A DNA stretch of 64,000 bases, taken from contig BCGQ01000006.1 of the NCBI GenBank assembly GCA_001599355.1, positions 434,001 to 498,000 on the forward strand, in the 5' to 3' direction. Made by a program: the position numbers and the translations under genes. Positions 1 to 9,267 of the stretch are shown here, piece after piece. The DNA comes from Nakazawaea peltata. Lineage: Eukaryota; Ascomycota; Pichiomycetes; Alaninales; Pachysolenaceae. The notes beneath the pieces are model-generated. The model was not told where the DNA came from. It worked only from the letters and a program-made list of their open reading frames with translations, and searched no databases. The stretch's first letter is position 1. The number at the start of each line of letters is the position of its first letter.

Positions 1-1112
1 ACAATCACAGCAGTTGCACAACTATCAATCCCCCCACTAAGCGGCAAGAAATATCCAGATCCATTACAACGTCTTACGTAATCCCATAACCAACACGCAG
101 GTCCGTAAGCGATTTCCTCTTCGGGTAAGTAATATTTGACTTCTTTAACTGGAGTGGGTTTAAGGTTAGGGTCAAATACCATGGACCCAGGACTCAACTC
201 CACAGGAACATGGATTCTCTTGTACTTTGGAGACTCTCTACTTTGCAACAGATGTGAGATCAACGATTTATAAGCTCTTACCTCCTCCAAATCAACCGTA
301 GCACTAACGACTTCGACATCATCCAAGGAAAATTGATTTCCCTGCGCAACAACATTTCCATTAACTACGATGGATGCGCAGCCGTCATAGTACAATCTGT
401 CACCGTCACAGCCTTTTTGGTTGGCATACAAATAGATACCCCCGCATTTGGCGGTGGCTTCTTTGATCAATTCGAATCTGAGGTTCAATTTCCTCAATTC
501 ATGATGAGATCCAGACGAATTGGTGAAAATCTCAACTCCATCGAGTGACATATTAATATGAGGCAGTTGTGGAGTGAATAATTCTTCACATGTCTCACAT
601 CCAATGGTAGTGTCTAAAGTGCTTATAATCAGATCACCGAAATCTACCGATAATTGGCCGGTGATCTTCTGGATCGATCTAGGTAAAATGTACTCTTCCA
701 CGTATTGAGTTTTCAACCATGGGGTGAAATATCTCATTTCTCTGTAATTACCATCGTTGGCCAAAAATATCTTGGGTCTAATGAACAAAATCTTACCGTT
801 ATAAGATAAGACTCTACAGTTGTATTTTCTATTCTTATGGGAGATTGGCATACCGATATCTAAGATGATATCATAGGTTTCGTTGTTGGTCAAGATCGAT
901 GCGTACATCTCCCAACTATGTAAATAGGTGTCATTTTCATGGAAATGATCCAAACATCCATACCCGGTGATTTCCAATTCAGGTCCCACTCTTAACTTGG
1001 CGCCTTTTTCTTTGGCGATTTTGATACTCTGGACGATTCTATCTCTATTTCCTTCGAAATCTAGAGCCCATTGGTTCAAGTTACAGGTTGCTAAGGTGAT
1101 ATAGTGGCCCAT
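1..1112 (-). CDS. QNS1: Glutamine-dependent NAD+ synthetase, 3' end cut by window edge
   Basis: The visible 370 N-terminal residues follow yeast Qns1 almost without gaps, starting [15 protein letters not shown]. They cover the nitrilase-type glutaminase domain, with the catalytic-glutamate strand ([16 protein letters not shown]), the K in FIRPKI and the cysteine strand ([10 protein letters not shown]). The last visible part enters the synthetase domain at its ATP-binding loop [12 protein letters not shown]. The family enzyme amidates deamido-NAD to NAD using ammonia from glutamine, in cytosol and nucleus. The start is the only ATG that fits the family N-terminus. The C-terminal half lies beyond base 1, so completeness cannot be judged. 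Confidence 0.96.
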   Translation of the reverse strand, partial: MGHYITLATCNLNQWALDFEGNRDRIVQSIKIAKEKGAKLRVGPELEITGYGCLDHFHENDTYLHSWEMYASILTNNETYDIILDIGMPISHKNRKYNCRVLSYNGKILFIRPKIFLANDGNYREMRYFTPWLKTQYVEEYILPRSIQKITGQLSVDFGDLIISTLDTTIGCETCEELFTPQLPHINMSLDGVEIFTNSSGSHHELRKLNLRFELIKEATAKCGGIYLYANQKGCDGDRLYYDGCASIVVNGNVVAQGNQFSLDDVEVVSATVDLEEVRAYKSLISHLLQSRESPKYKRIHVPVELSPGSMVFDPNLKPTPVKEVKYYLPEEEIAYGPACWLWDYVRRCNGSGYFLPLSGGIDSCATAVI

Positions 1113-1469
1113 TATAACTTTCTGAATTCGTTGTATCAGTTAATTGTCCACCTATATTCACTTAATGTTCACTTGAGTGTATCACTCAGCTGTGTCAGTC
1201 ATTCAATTTACTATAGAAATTATGACTGATTTTTCGGAAGGCTTAAATTACCTGATTAGGAATAAATATGGATCGCCCGATTTGGCAATCATATCGGAAT
1301 CGATGTCCTAGTTAATGGGTTTAGTAGAGGTTTAGTGGTTGTTCAGTACACCTGTGAGGTTCTACATTTTATGGTCTAGTAGTGTTTAATGTGTTTACTG
1401 ATGATGTCTAATGGTTTCCCAATGGTCCCCAATGATCTACTTAAGTTCTGCTCGTGGTTCATATCTTTA
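1113..1469. other. Intergenic: QNS1 promoter side and SVP26 3' side
   Basis: This 357 bp gap separates the QNS1 start from the SVP26 stop, both on the minus strand. It is AT-rich, with TAGTGGTTT/TAATGGTTT-like reiterations around 1330-1430. I see no ORF, tRNA or recognisable regulatory motif. Confidence 0.6.
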
Positions 1470-2308
1470 TTAAATAATTCTACCATGGTTAGGATCCCAT
1501 TCAGCTCCAAAGAGTCTTACAAACTCGTAAAATTTCCTAGAAACAACCTCTCTTGCAAGTTTAAGTAATCCAACACCCTTATTCTTCCTTTGTTCATCCT
1601 CAGTTCCATTAATTCTATTAAGATCGGTGAAGTTGACAGGTAATGAGTTCTCGTTGACATTCAATGAGATAAACAACGCAATAGGAACTAACCAGACTAA
1701 TAATCCAAAGAAACTAGCAATCTCTGAAAATGATGGAATGTGTGGGGGTTTATAATCTGGTTTAAGTCTTTCTTCAATACTTGGAATCGTAGGATTACTG
1801 AAATGTTGGAACCAAAAGTAATGGTTCAACAATACCAAGACACATGATGAAATAAATACAGGAGATGTCAAACTGATATATGGGAAGTGTTTCAAGTTCT
1901 GCAGATAAATGTAATAAGTGAATAATGAGAACAATGTCAACTTGAATGAAAAGCTATCAAAAAGCCATAATAAAACGTAGGTACCGGACACAACATAGAT
2001 TGATCTTCTTAATAATCTTTTAGTGAATTCGGTATTTTCTTCGATGATTTCTGAGAGGTAGAATAACCCAGAAGCTGAAGATGGTTAGTATCAAATAATT
2101 GACAATTGGCGATCCGCTAGCACATCAGCCATAGCAAATCACTCATAGCAAACCACTCTAGCAAACTCTAGCAAATCAAGTATAGCCAATCAGCTATACC
2201 AAATCCACTACAGCAATTCCTTTCTCCAATAATTTACTCACCCATAGCCAATGTGACGGATACAAATCCCGTCACTATACCTAAATATGAAATAATCTGA
2301 ATAAACAT
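1470..2308 (-). CDS. SVP26: Svp26/Tex261-family ER-Golgi membrane protein, one intron
   Basis: Two exons, complement(1470..2074, 2242..2308), encode 223 residues against 228 in S. cerevisiae Svp26. The short first exon gives MFIQIISYLGIVTGFVSVTL and joins in phase 1 to ASGLFYLSEIIEE. The body keeps the family segments FPYISLTSPVF, LNHYFWFQHF and SFSEIASFFG, and four hydrophobic segments are visible. The 167 bp intron starts GTGAGT and ends TACTAAC-CATCTTCAG. The known role is as a COPII cargo adaptor that brings Golgi mannosyltransferases out of the ER. The 3' exon alone would start at an internal residue, so the splice is needed to recover the conserved N-terminus. Confidence 0.94.
2116..2213. 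repeat. Imperfect TAGCAAATC-type reiterations inside the SVP26 intron
   Basis: About six diverged copies of a unit near TAGCAAATCACTCA lie in a row within the intron (read on the plus strand). They make up most of the intron between the 5' splice site and the branch site. Purpose unknown; slippage expansion is the simplest reading. Confidence 0.6.
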
Positions 2309-2504
2309 ATCGCTTCTCTGCCCTGGTATCAGCCCTTCGAATGAACTTCGGTGTTATTTTCTTTGCAAGGAAAATCACCACTCTTCGAGGGCCTTTACGC
2401 GTGCTTCGGAAGCAGAAAATCGTATAATGCTAAGGATAATCTGAGAAGATTATATTCGTATATTGCTAAGGGTATCTAATTGGGGGTTATAGAGGGATTG
2501 GGGG

Positions 2505-4682
2505 TTATGGATTGGGGGTGATTATTTCGGGAACTTCATGCTCGGGTATTGGATTAGGAGCTTGATGATGGACGGTGGATAAAGGGTCGTTTTGCTGCTC
2601 TTTATTATTGATATGAGCTTGGATCTTCTTTTCAAGTAACAGTGGAAGGTCAGTCTTGAGAAGTATAAGAAGGGTATTGGTTAGTTGATCAAAGAATGGT
2701 TTGTTGTTGCAAATAAAACTATCTTCGGATATAGATGGACGAAGAAGTAAGTGAATGAATGGAATCCTGGAGTTGGAAGACTCGTTAAGTTGAGTCTTGT
2801 CTGAATTCTCAACTTGTCTTAATATTAATATGAGAATCCCCAAATTCACTCTATCAACATTATTTTCAATGATCGATATCAATTGCTTCTGGCACTCCTC
2901 TTGATCCTCTATTTCTATAAAGTCAGTAACGTTACCATATACCGATTGAGGAATTACAGAATTGGGCAGTTCCAAAAGCACCAATTTAAATAAATCTAGA
3001 CGTTGTTTTGCGTCCTCAATTTCACCAAGGAGTATGCTCAACAGATCATTTGAAGAAGTTACAGATTTAAGCATTTGATTATATTTGAGTTTCCAATTAG
3101 TCAGAGTCAAAAAGTCAAAACTTCCAGTCCAGTCTACAGATTCACATCCTTCCAACATTTTTGGAATAAACAGAGGCACATCTCCGTCTACTGAGTGGAA
3201 CCGCAACTCAGATCCAAAAACTGGCACAGGTATAGATCTCTGTGCTCTGGATATAGATAAGGCAGAACTAGGATCCGGGTTCACAAACAACAATGAATCC
3301 ACAGTATTCTTGGCTAAACTAGTTTCAATATCCTGATTCTGAGATGACTCTGTGATCCTATTGGATACTGATTTCAGTGTCTTTTCCAGTTCAACTGATT
3401 CCTTCTTCAGCAGCTCTAACAAAATCTCAGTTATTCTTTTAAATGAAGAGTATAAAAGCTCAATTCTTTCAGCTTCCTTTTTCTCAATCTGGCCATTGAT
3501 AGAAATTATCTTCTGGTCTAAGCTTGCACGAAGATAAGTAAATTCTTCATACAGTTCTTCAAATTGTTGGACTAGAATATCATTGTTCTTCCCCTTGGTC
3601 TCAATAGAAGTGGCACCACTGGAAGAAGACACTTCTTCAGATCCCAATGCACCCAAATCTTCCTCGGAGTATTCCTCAATATACTTAAAAAACTCCGTGT
3701 ATTCAAGAGACAAGTTCTTTTCGTCACTTTTGAATCTGGATAATCTCTTTGTCAACGTAGTGATTGACATGAGTTTCAAATCCAACAACAGCTGACCGAT
3801 CTTCTCTGTTTGCAGTCTAGTCAACACCTTACCCGTTGTTTTAGAAGCGTTATTAACAGCTCCAAAGTTGGTCGATCTGTTAGGTTGTATATTCTTCAAT
3901 AACCAGTCCGAGATATCTCGAGCAGCAACAGACTCGAATTTGACAGATACCAATGGGAGTTTAATTGATGAAAGAGGGACATTATCAAACATGGCCCTTA
4001 GAAATTGAGAGAGTTGAATATAATTATCAAAACAGAGGACCGGATCTCCTAACATCATTGGGAAATTGATCTCATCTTCATTCCACATCTTGTCAGTATC
4101 AGTGATTGAAGACACTAACTTTGAAGAGGTAAATTTCGATGTCAATGAAGTCATCATCTCGTTCAAATTCAGTTTCTTCCCCAAGTCATTATCTCTTTTG
4201 TTCAATTGATTATTCAAACGACTAACTTTCAGAGCACAGGACTGATATTCTCTCATACTCGCATACAATTGTGCCTCCAGTTGCTCTCTAAAACTCTTGT
4301 ACGACACCATGAACTTCTCCAATGGAGAAACCACATCACTCTCAATCAATTTCGAAGCATTCACTTTAATACTAGACTGCTCTCGGAAGGACAGACTGAG
4401 ATCTTCCAAAATGACCCCCAAATTCCCGTCTAATCTTTCACTCAGATTTGACAACTGAGTGTAAGTACGGTGCGATCCAAGCACAACCCTGCTTTGAACA
4501 GTCTTCACATAGCCATTACGAAACTCAGTCAACTCTTGGAGATTCAGGTCTACAGCCGAAAGAGACTTCTCGATTCCCAATTGGTAGTCCGTAGACCAAT
4601 TTCTGAAGCTCATTTTTTCGTTCGCCTCTAAACCAAATAAAATGTCTGGAGTCAAACTTTTCAATATTTTCACCTTCTCCAT
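2505..4682 (-). CDS. RGD2: F-BAR / DEP / RhoGAP-type protein, Rgd2-like
   Basis: The 725-residue product has the Rgd2 architecture. An F-BAR-like helical region occupies roughly residues 25-170, followed by a DEP-like domain around 205-340 (from FPMMLGDPVLCFDNYIQL to TRLQTEKIGQLLLD). A second coiled segment spans about 375-440, and a RhoGAP-like fold begins near 490 (PVPVFGSELRF, VPLFIPKMLEGC). Known family members act on Cdc42/Rho5 at membranes. In the GAP region I do not see the usual Arg-finger signature (G-I-F/Y-R-x-S-G); the equivalent stretch reads SVDWTGSFDF. The start is the ATG at 4682, because the upstream in-frame codons begin only with TTG. The tail is Pro/Glu-rich. Confidence 0.72.
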   Translation of the reverse strand: MEKVKILKSLTPDILFGLEANEKMSFRNWSTDYQLGIEKSLSAVDLNLQELTEFRNGYVKTVQSRVVLGSHRTYTQLSNLSERLDGNLGVILEDLSLSFREQSSIKVNASKLIESDVVSPLEKFMVSYKSFREQLEAQLYASMREYQSCALKVSRLNNQLNKRDNDLGKKLNLNEMMTSLTSKFTSSKLVSSITDTDKMWNEDEINFPMMLGDPVLCFDNYIQLSQFLRAMFDNVPLSSIKLPLVSVKFESVAARDISDWLLKNIQPNRSTNFGAVNNASKTTGKVLTRLQTEKIGQLLLDLKLMSITTLTKRLSRFKSDEKNLSLEYTEFFKYIEEYSEEDLGALGSEEVSSSSGATSIETKGKNNDILVQQFEELYEEFTYLRASLDQKIISINGQIEKKEAERIELLYSSFKRITEILLELLKKESVELEKTLKSVSNRITESSQNQDIETSLAKNTVDSLLFVNPDPSSALSISRAQRSIPVPVFGSELRFHSVDGDVPLFIPKMLEGCESVDWTGSFDFLTLTNWKLKYNQMLKSVTSSNDLLSILLGEIEDAKQRLDLFKLVLLELPNSVIPQSVYGNVTDFIEIEDQEECQKQLISIIENNVDRVNLGILILILRQVENSDKTQLNESSNSRIPFIHLLLRPSISEDSFICNNKPFFDQLTNTLLILLKTDLPLLLEKKIQAHINNKEQQNDPLSTVHHQAPNPIPEHEVPEIITPNP

Positions 4683-4962
4683 GCAAGGGATGATTTTCGC
4701 TTTCGACAAATCGGGGAGAGGAGTAAGGGGTAAATTTTGGCTTCTATTATTGGAAACAATACGATAAATTGGTGTAATGATGTTGAACCAGATTTTATTA
4801 TTAAGTACTAATAGATGGAATGATCTATAGAGTTTATATATGTATAATGCATGTAGAAAGCGATTAAAGACATTTCTCCTTCTTCATTGAAAATTAATGT
4901 TGAATAATCAGTCTTCTTTTTAGGGGTTTTTTTGATGAACTGAAAAATATTAGACGATACAT

Positions 4963-6390
4963 TTAGTACAATAAACGGATCGAAATCTTGTTTGGAGTGT
5001 CTTCCAATTGATCGTAAATCTTTCTGATATCGGCAGAATTCACGTCGGAAATATCAGCCATTAAGTAAGCAATGTCACCTCTAGAGTCGGAGAATTGCTT
5101 CTCAATGTTATAATTACTCAAGATGTTGTTGACGGTCTTCAAGACACCTGGAACGTTCTGGTGAATATACAAGACTCTGACAGAGTTCTCTTGGTCCAAG
5201 TCTAAGGCTCTCAAACTGACCTCTGGGAAGTTGACAGCACCGGTAGACATACCCTCGTTCAAGTACTTGGTTACCAGAGTACCGACTTCAACACCAATAG
5301 CAGATTGAGCTTCTTCGGTAGAACCACCAATATGAGGAGTCAAGATGACGTTTCTTAAAGAGGTCAACTCAGAAGTCCAGGAGTTCAAGTTATCAGCGAA
5401 TAATCCAGCTCCATTCTTAGCTGGCTCATTTGGATAAACATCCAAGGCAGCACCAGCAACCTTACCAGCCTTCATAGCGGCGACCAAAGCTGGAATATCG
5501 ACAACGGTACCTCTGGAGGCGTTAATCAAGTAAGAACCAGTCTTCATAGCGTCGAATTGTGGGAAAGAGATCATGTTCTTAGTCTCTGGGGTTTCTGGAA
5601 CGTGTAAAGTGATAAAGTCAGCACTGGCCAACAATTCGTTCAAAGTAGAAACTTGCTTGGCAGTACCCAAAGACATGATCATGTTGACATCGTAGTAAAT
5701 AACGTTCATACCCATAGACTCAGCCAAAACCGACAATTGAGCACCGATGTGTCCGTAACCGATGATACCCAAAGTCTTACCTCTGATCTCCCAACACTTA
5801 GCAGAAACCTTGTTCCAAGTACCGGTGTGCATCTCAATGGATCTGTCACCAAGTTGTCTGGCCAAGGTGATGATCTCGGCGATAACCAACTCAGCTACAG
5901 ATCTAGAGTTGGAGAATGGAGAGTTGAAGACAGCAACACCTTGCTTAGCAGCAAACTCCAAGTCAACTTGGTTGGTACCAATACAGAAACAACCAATGAT
6001 GACCAAGTTCTTAGCATGTTTCAAGATGTTAGCGGACAACTTAGTCTTGGATCTGATACCAATGGCGTGAACATCCTTGATCTTCTCGATCAACTCTTCC
6101 TCTGGCAAAGAGGTCTTGTGGAACTCAACTTGGTAACCTTGAGCCTTGAAGATGTCAATGGCAGTTTGGTTGACGTTCTCCAATAACAAAATCTTGATAT
6201 CACCAGTGGAGTATGGCTTCAAAACCTTAGCTGGCTTCGAGAACGAAGTCGATCTTGGCTTCTGGGCCAAGTACTGGTTCATATAAGAGTGACTTGGAGA
6301 AGTCGAGACGGTGTTAGAAGGCGATGACGAAATGCCAACGGCGTTCTTAAAACTATCACTTAAATTCTTGATTTGTTGTGGTGAGCTCAT
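4963..6390 (-). CDS. SER3: D-3-phosphoglycerate dehydrogenase
   Basis: A complete 475-residue protein with the domain order of yeast Ser3/Ser33. A substrate-binding domain comes first (ILLLENVNQTAIDIF, IGIRSKTKL). It is followed by a Rossmann NAD+ domain with GIIGYGHIGAQLS and the dehydrogenase signature INASRGTVVDIPALV, then the catalytic His stretch LTPHIGGSTEEAQ. A C-terminal ACT domain starts at VRVLYIHQNVPGVL. It catalyses the first committed step of serine synthesis from 3-phosphoglycerate in the cytosol. A Gcn4-type TGACTC lies 91 bp upstream of the ATG, in line with amino-acid control. One copy is seen here; whether a second paralogue exists elsewhere cannot be told. Confidence 0.97.
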   Translation of the reverse strand: MSSPQQIKNLSDSFKNAVGISSSPSNTVSTSPSHSYMNQYLAQKPRSTSFSKPAKVLKPYSTGDIKILLLENVNQTAIDIFKAQGYQVEFHKTSLPEEELIEKIKDVHAIGIRSKTKLSANILKHAKNLVIIGCFCIGTNQVDLEFAAKQGVAVFNSPFSNSRSVAELVIAEIITLARQLGDRSIEMHTGTWNKVSAKCWEIRGKTLGIIGYGHIGAQLSVLAESMGMNVIYYDVNMIMSLGTAKQVSTLNELLASADFITLHVPETPETKNMISFPQFDAMKTGSYLINASRGTVVDIPALVAAMKAGKVAGAALDVYPNEPAKNGAGLFADNLNSWTSELTSLRNVILTPHIGGSTEEAQSAIGVEVGTLVTKYLNEGMSTGAVNFPEVSLRALDLDQENSVRVLYIHQNVPGVLKTVNNILSNYNIEKQFSDSRGDIAYLMADISDVNSADIRKIYDQLEDTPNKISIRLLY

Positions 6391-6480
6391 TTTCTACTAG
6401 TTAAAAATCTCAACCTCTTACGAATTACAACCTCTATAGGATTTTGATCCAATTTATAATCACAATTGGAAAAAAATCGA

Positions 6481-6486
6481 TGACTC
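6481..6486 (+). promoter_or_regulatory. Gcn4-type TGACTC upstream of SER3
   Basis: TGACTC sits 91 bp upstream of the SER3 start codon. It matches the core of the Gcn4 response element. A second TGACTC is at 6928-6933, inside a tandem repeat, so single matches have limited weight. Confidence 0.45.
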
Positions 6487-6880
6487 TTTAGCATATGAAG
6501 CGAAAAATTCATAATATCTCATAATTAATTGCAAAATTGGCGTCATTTTTGTGGGACTACACGAGATTCGAGGAGGGAAAATTTTTCATCGGGCCTGTTC
6601 AGGAGGAGTTGAAGAAGAGGGATAAAATGGGGAGGATGAGTCTGAGGAATGGAAGTATCGAATAATTGGAGTCTAGGTTAGTCTATGGGAGATATGTCAT
6701 CTCATCGCCTTCAAATATAGTCATTTGGGTCTTGCTTTTCCCCATACTGCCCTTCTTTTTGACCCCGTAAACCGTAACGATGAGCTGGTTTGTTCAAGTC
6801 ACGTGTTATTGTTTGAGTGTGGCTAAATTATCACCAAAAATGGTGTAATAATCGTAAATTGCTCCGTTGGATCCAATTTT

Positions 6881-6946
6881 TTTTAACTCTGTTCACTTCA
6901 AATTTTAACTCCGTTCACAATTTTTTTTGACTCCGTTCGATGAGTA
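6881..6946. repeat. 3 x 22 bp tandem repeat
   Basis: Copies start at 6881, 6903 and 6925 with exact 22 bp spacing. Each contains TTTT(A/G)ACTC(C/T)GTTC. A further CTCCGTTGG lies just upstream at 6862. Confidence 0.8.
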
Positions 6947-7035
6947 CCTGTCTACATGCATATCATTATTTAATTCAGAACTTTATTATTAAACAAATAA
7001 CTGTCATATTTACCCTGGAAGCAAAATATCAATAC

Positions 7036-8280
7036 TCATGTCCGAATAGTCCCCCATTTGATATTTATGGCCTTGTCACTCCTTGTGATATCATTTCTTT
7101 CAACAAAATCAAGTAATGTCATTGCTACCTTCTCTGGACAATCCTCTTGTACAAAATGTCCACAATGTTGTAATTTACCCGTCTTTTGATTATAGAAATC
7201 ACTTTGGAATACCACCAATTGGTATTTACCTTGCATCTGTCCAATCATCAAATATTTATCCAAGTTATCATGACCTGCAAGAATTAATAATTTACCCACT
7301 CTTGATTTTATTGAAATGAAATTAGAACTCAAATTTTTAAACCAATCTTCCCAAAAAGCTTGTGATTTGTATAAATCCACGACCCATTCGTAACAGTTTT
7401 CCTTCTTGTTGTACTTGAAATATGATGGAACACTGAGTCGAGCACTGGTTTCATTATTCACCAATTTGGCATCATAATGCCATTGCAAACAATCTTCCAA
7501 AGTATCAAATTTCTTAGGAGTTTTGTCTAAATAAGGTACCATTGCATGTAATGAATGGACCAGCAGCTCCTCCACAATGTCCAACATAGTCAAGCCTTTA
7601 ATGTTGTTAAGCCATAAGAAATCGTTTAAATATTTGTCTTCATTGTAAATCACGTTTGTCATTATAGAACCCCCCAAAGAATGACCCACAAAGAATATAC
7701 CAGGTTTCTCTTCCTTAGTGAAAGTTCTAGTCAAAAACAACTTCAATGTAGCTACAAAGTCACGACTGAAAGTGTCCATGGAGAAATCAGTCTCTTCTTT
7801 CTCACTCAATATACCACTCATCAGATGGCCCCTCATATCGAAAGCGAAAACACCTGGCAATTCACGTTGCTCAGGATTCAATTTGCTCTTGTTTTTATGT
7901 TCAAATCTATCATGTAATGCTTTCAGAAGCTCCCCAAATGTCAAAGCGGATGATCCGGCTCCATGGTGACATACAAATACGACAGGATTATTAGTGTGGT
8001 TCATATGCTTTTTATAGTAAGTGTTCACTTTCAATGATCCCAGCCCTTCATCAGATAACTCATAAACCTCATTAACATCGAAAAAGTCGTTCCATTGAGG
8101 GTATTTCTCCTCTGGTTTCCCCTCATCTATCTCCTGTGGTCCTTCTTGGCTCCCCACAGACAACTTACTCAGCGAGCTCGACACTGTGTCATTCTCCAGA
8201 TCCTCGGAGAAATCGAGTCCCAAACTTTGTTCCAGACGTTTTAATCTCTTCTGAAAGAGACTCTTTTGAAATTCAGACAT
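7036..8280 (-). CDS. PPE1: Protein phosphatase methylesterase 1
   Basis: The 414-residue alpha/beta hydrolase matches PME-1/Ppe1. The oxyanion region reads HHGAGSSALTF (residues about 105-115), the RGH motif is in FAFDMRGH, and the nucleophile elbow GHSLGGS puts the catalytic serine at 201. The terminal catalytic His is in HCGHFVQED. It removes the methyl ester from the C-terminal leucine of PP2A catalytic subunits. A variable N-terminal 80 residues precede the hydrolase fold, as in fungal members. Reading CTG as alanine gives GELAKAL and RGHAMSG, closer to the family than leucine. It is divergent from TAD2, sharing a 253 bp upstream region. Confidence 0.93.
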   Translation of the reverse strand: MSEFQKSLFQKRLKRLEQSLGLDFSEDLENDTVSSSLSKLSVGSQEGPQEIDEGKPEEKYPQWNDFFDVNEVYELSDEGLGSLKVNTYYKKHMNHTNNPVVFVCHHGAGSSALTFGELLKALHDRFEHKNKSKLNPEQRELPGVFAFDMRGHLMSGILSEKEETDFSMDTFSRDFVATLKLFLTRTFTKEEKPGIFFVGHSLGGSIMTNVIYNEDKYLNDFLWLNNIKGLTMLDIVEELLVHSLHAMVPYLDKTPKKFDTLEDCLQWHYDAKLVNNETSARLSVPSYFKYNKKENCYEWVVDLYKSQAFWEDWFKNLSSNFISIKSRVGKLLILAGHDNLDKYLMIGQMQGKYQLVVFQSDFYNQKTGKLQHCGHFVQEDCPEKVAMTLLDFVERNDITRSDKAINIKWGTIRT

Positions 8281-8386
8281 CGTTGTCTTTCAATTGTTTT
8301 TATAGATCTGGTTCTTCAATTTCAATCTGATCGAACCACTAGCGCATTTGGAAATCGTTAGGGTTCTGTAGGGAAATCGTAAGCGT

Positions 8387-8436
8387 ATTTTGTTAGGAGA
8401 TTTGTTAGCACATTTTGTTAGGAGATTTGTTAGCGA
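8387..8436. repeat. 2 x 25 bp direct repeat in the PPE1/TAD2 promoter
   Basis: ATTTTGTTAGGAGATTTGTT plus five bases is repeated head to tail at 8387 and 8412, differing only at the last two bases. A partial third copy (TTTGTTAGCGCA) follows to 8450. Confidence 0.85.
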
Positions 8437-8533
8437 AATTTGTTAGCGCACCTTAAGAAGGAAAAGACTTAGAGAAGATTTGTAGAAACCTTTCAAGGCC
8501 AGAGTACTCTCCAACAAAGGTCCCCTCTTCACT

Positions 8534-9241
8534 ATGAAAGACTTATCAAGAGAGTTCACCCTCATGAGAAAAGCTCTTGAAGTCTCCGAGTCCGCTCTCC
8601 AAGTCAATGAAGTACCCATAGGATGCATTTTCGTCTATAAAGACAAAGTCATTGGCTCAGGGTTTAACAAGACAAATATCTCATTATGTGGAGTCCAACA
8701 TGCCGAATTAGTAGCTATAGATAGTATCATAGACAAATATACCAAAGAAGAAGGCTTGACACTGGCTCAAGTGGAGAAGGAAATCATCGCAAATTGTGAA
8801 TTATATGTGTCAGTTGAGCCTTGTATTATGTGTGCATCTGCCTTAAGACAATTGGGAATCAAGAGGGTAATATTTGGTTGTTGTAATGATAGATTTGGTG
8901 GTAACGGAACAGTTGCAAGATGCAATAGAGGCATCCCTAACAACAATTGGCCTCAAGAATATATGTCATATCCTGGAATCCTTCAGAAAGAGCTGATTCT
9001 TTTACTAAGAAAGTTCTATCTTCAACAGAATGAAAAACTGCCCACTCCCAAGACCAAAAAGAAGAGGATATTCAAAGATGATGAGATACCTCCAATTGAG
9101 TACCCAATGTATCTTACTGAGTCCGAGTTTGTAGACTTTTACGGCCACGAAAGGCTAGATGTATATAGAGGAGAGAGCCCTGAAATTCTACTTAACCTGC
9201 CTCTGAACACTCATAAGAAGAGGAAGGTTTCATTCTCATAA
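8534..9241 (+). CDS. TAD2: tRNA-specific adenosine-34 deaminase subunit Tad2
   Basis: The 235-residue protein is the catalytic subunit of the Tad2/Tad3 deaminase that makes inosine at the wobble position of tRNA. It has the cytidine-deaminase zinc site: His56-Ala-Glu58 (HAE) and PCIMC with Cys97 and Cys100. The conserved RVIFGCCNDRFGGNGTV follows. The C-terminal block aligns with yeast Tad2 only when two CTG codons (8993, 9038) are read as alanine, giving KEAILLLRKFY and NEKAP. The tail ends with a basic KKRKVSFS. It is convergent with SNX4, with 26 bp between stop codons. Confidence 0.96.
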   Translation: MKDLSREFTLMRKALEVSESALQVNEVPIGCIFVYKDKVIGSGFNKTNISLCGVQHAELVAIDSIIDKYTKEEGLTLAQVEKEIIANCELYVSVEPCIMCASALRQLGIKRVIFGCCNDRFGGNGTVARCNRGIPNNNWPQEYMSYPGILQKELILLLRKFYLQQNEKLPTPKTKKKRIFKDDEIPPIEYPMYLTESEFVDFYGHERLDVYRGESPEILLNLPLNTHKKRKVSFS

Positions 9242-9267
9242 TTAAATGCATATTCATACTATATAAT

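Larger units (their letters stand above)
6391..7035. other. Intergenic: SER3 promoter region
   Basis: 645 bp lie between the SER3 start and the PPE1 stop. Besides the TGACTC site it holds a CACGTG core in AAGTCACGTGTT near 6795 (Cbf1-type E-box) and a 3 x 22 bp tandem repeat. No ORF or RNA gene seen. Confidence 0.6.

Noticed and set aside
2397-2402. ACGCGT about 90 bp upstream of SVP26.
   Set aside because: SVP26 is not a G1/S gene; six-base matches of this kind are expected by chance several times in 64 kb, so only the replication-gene cases are listed.
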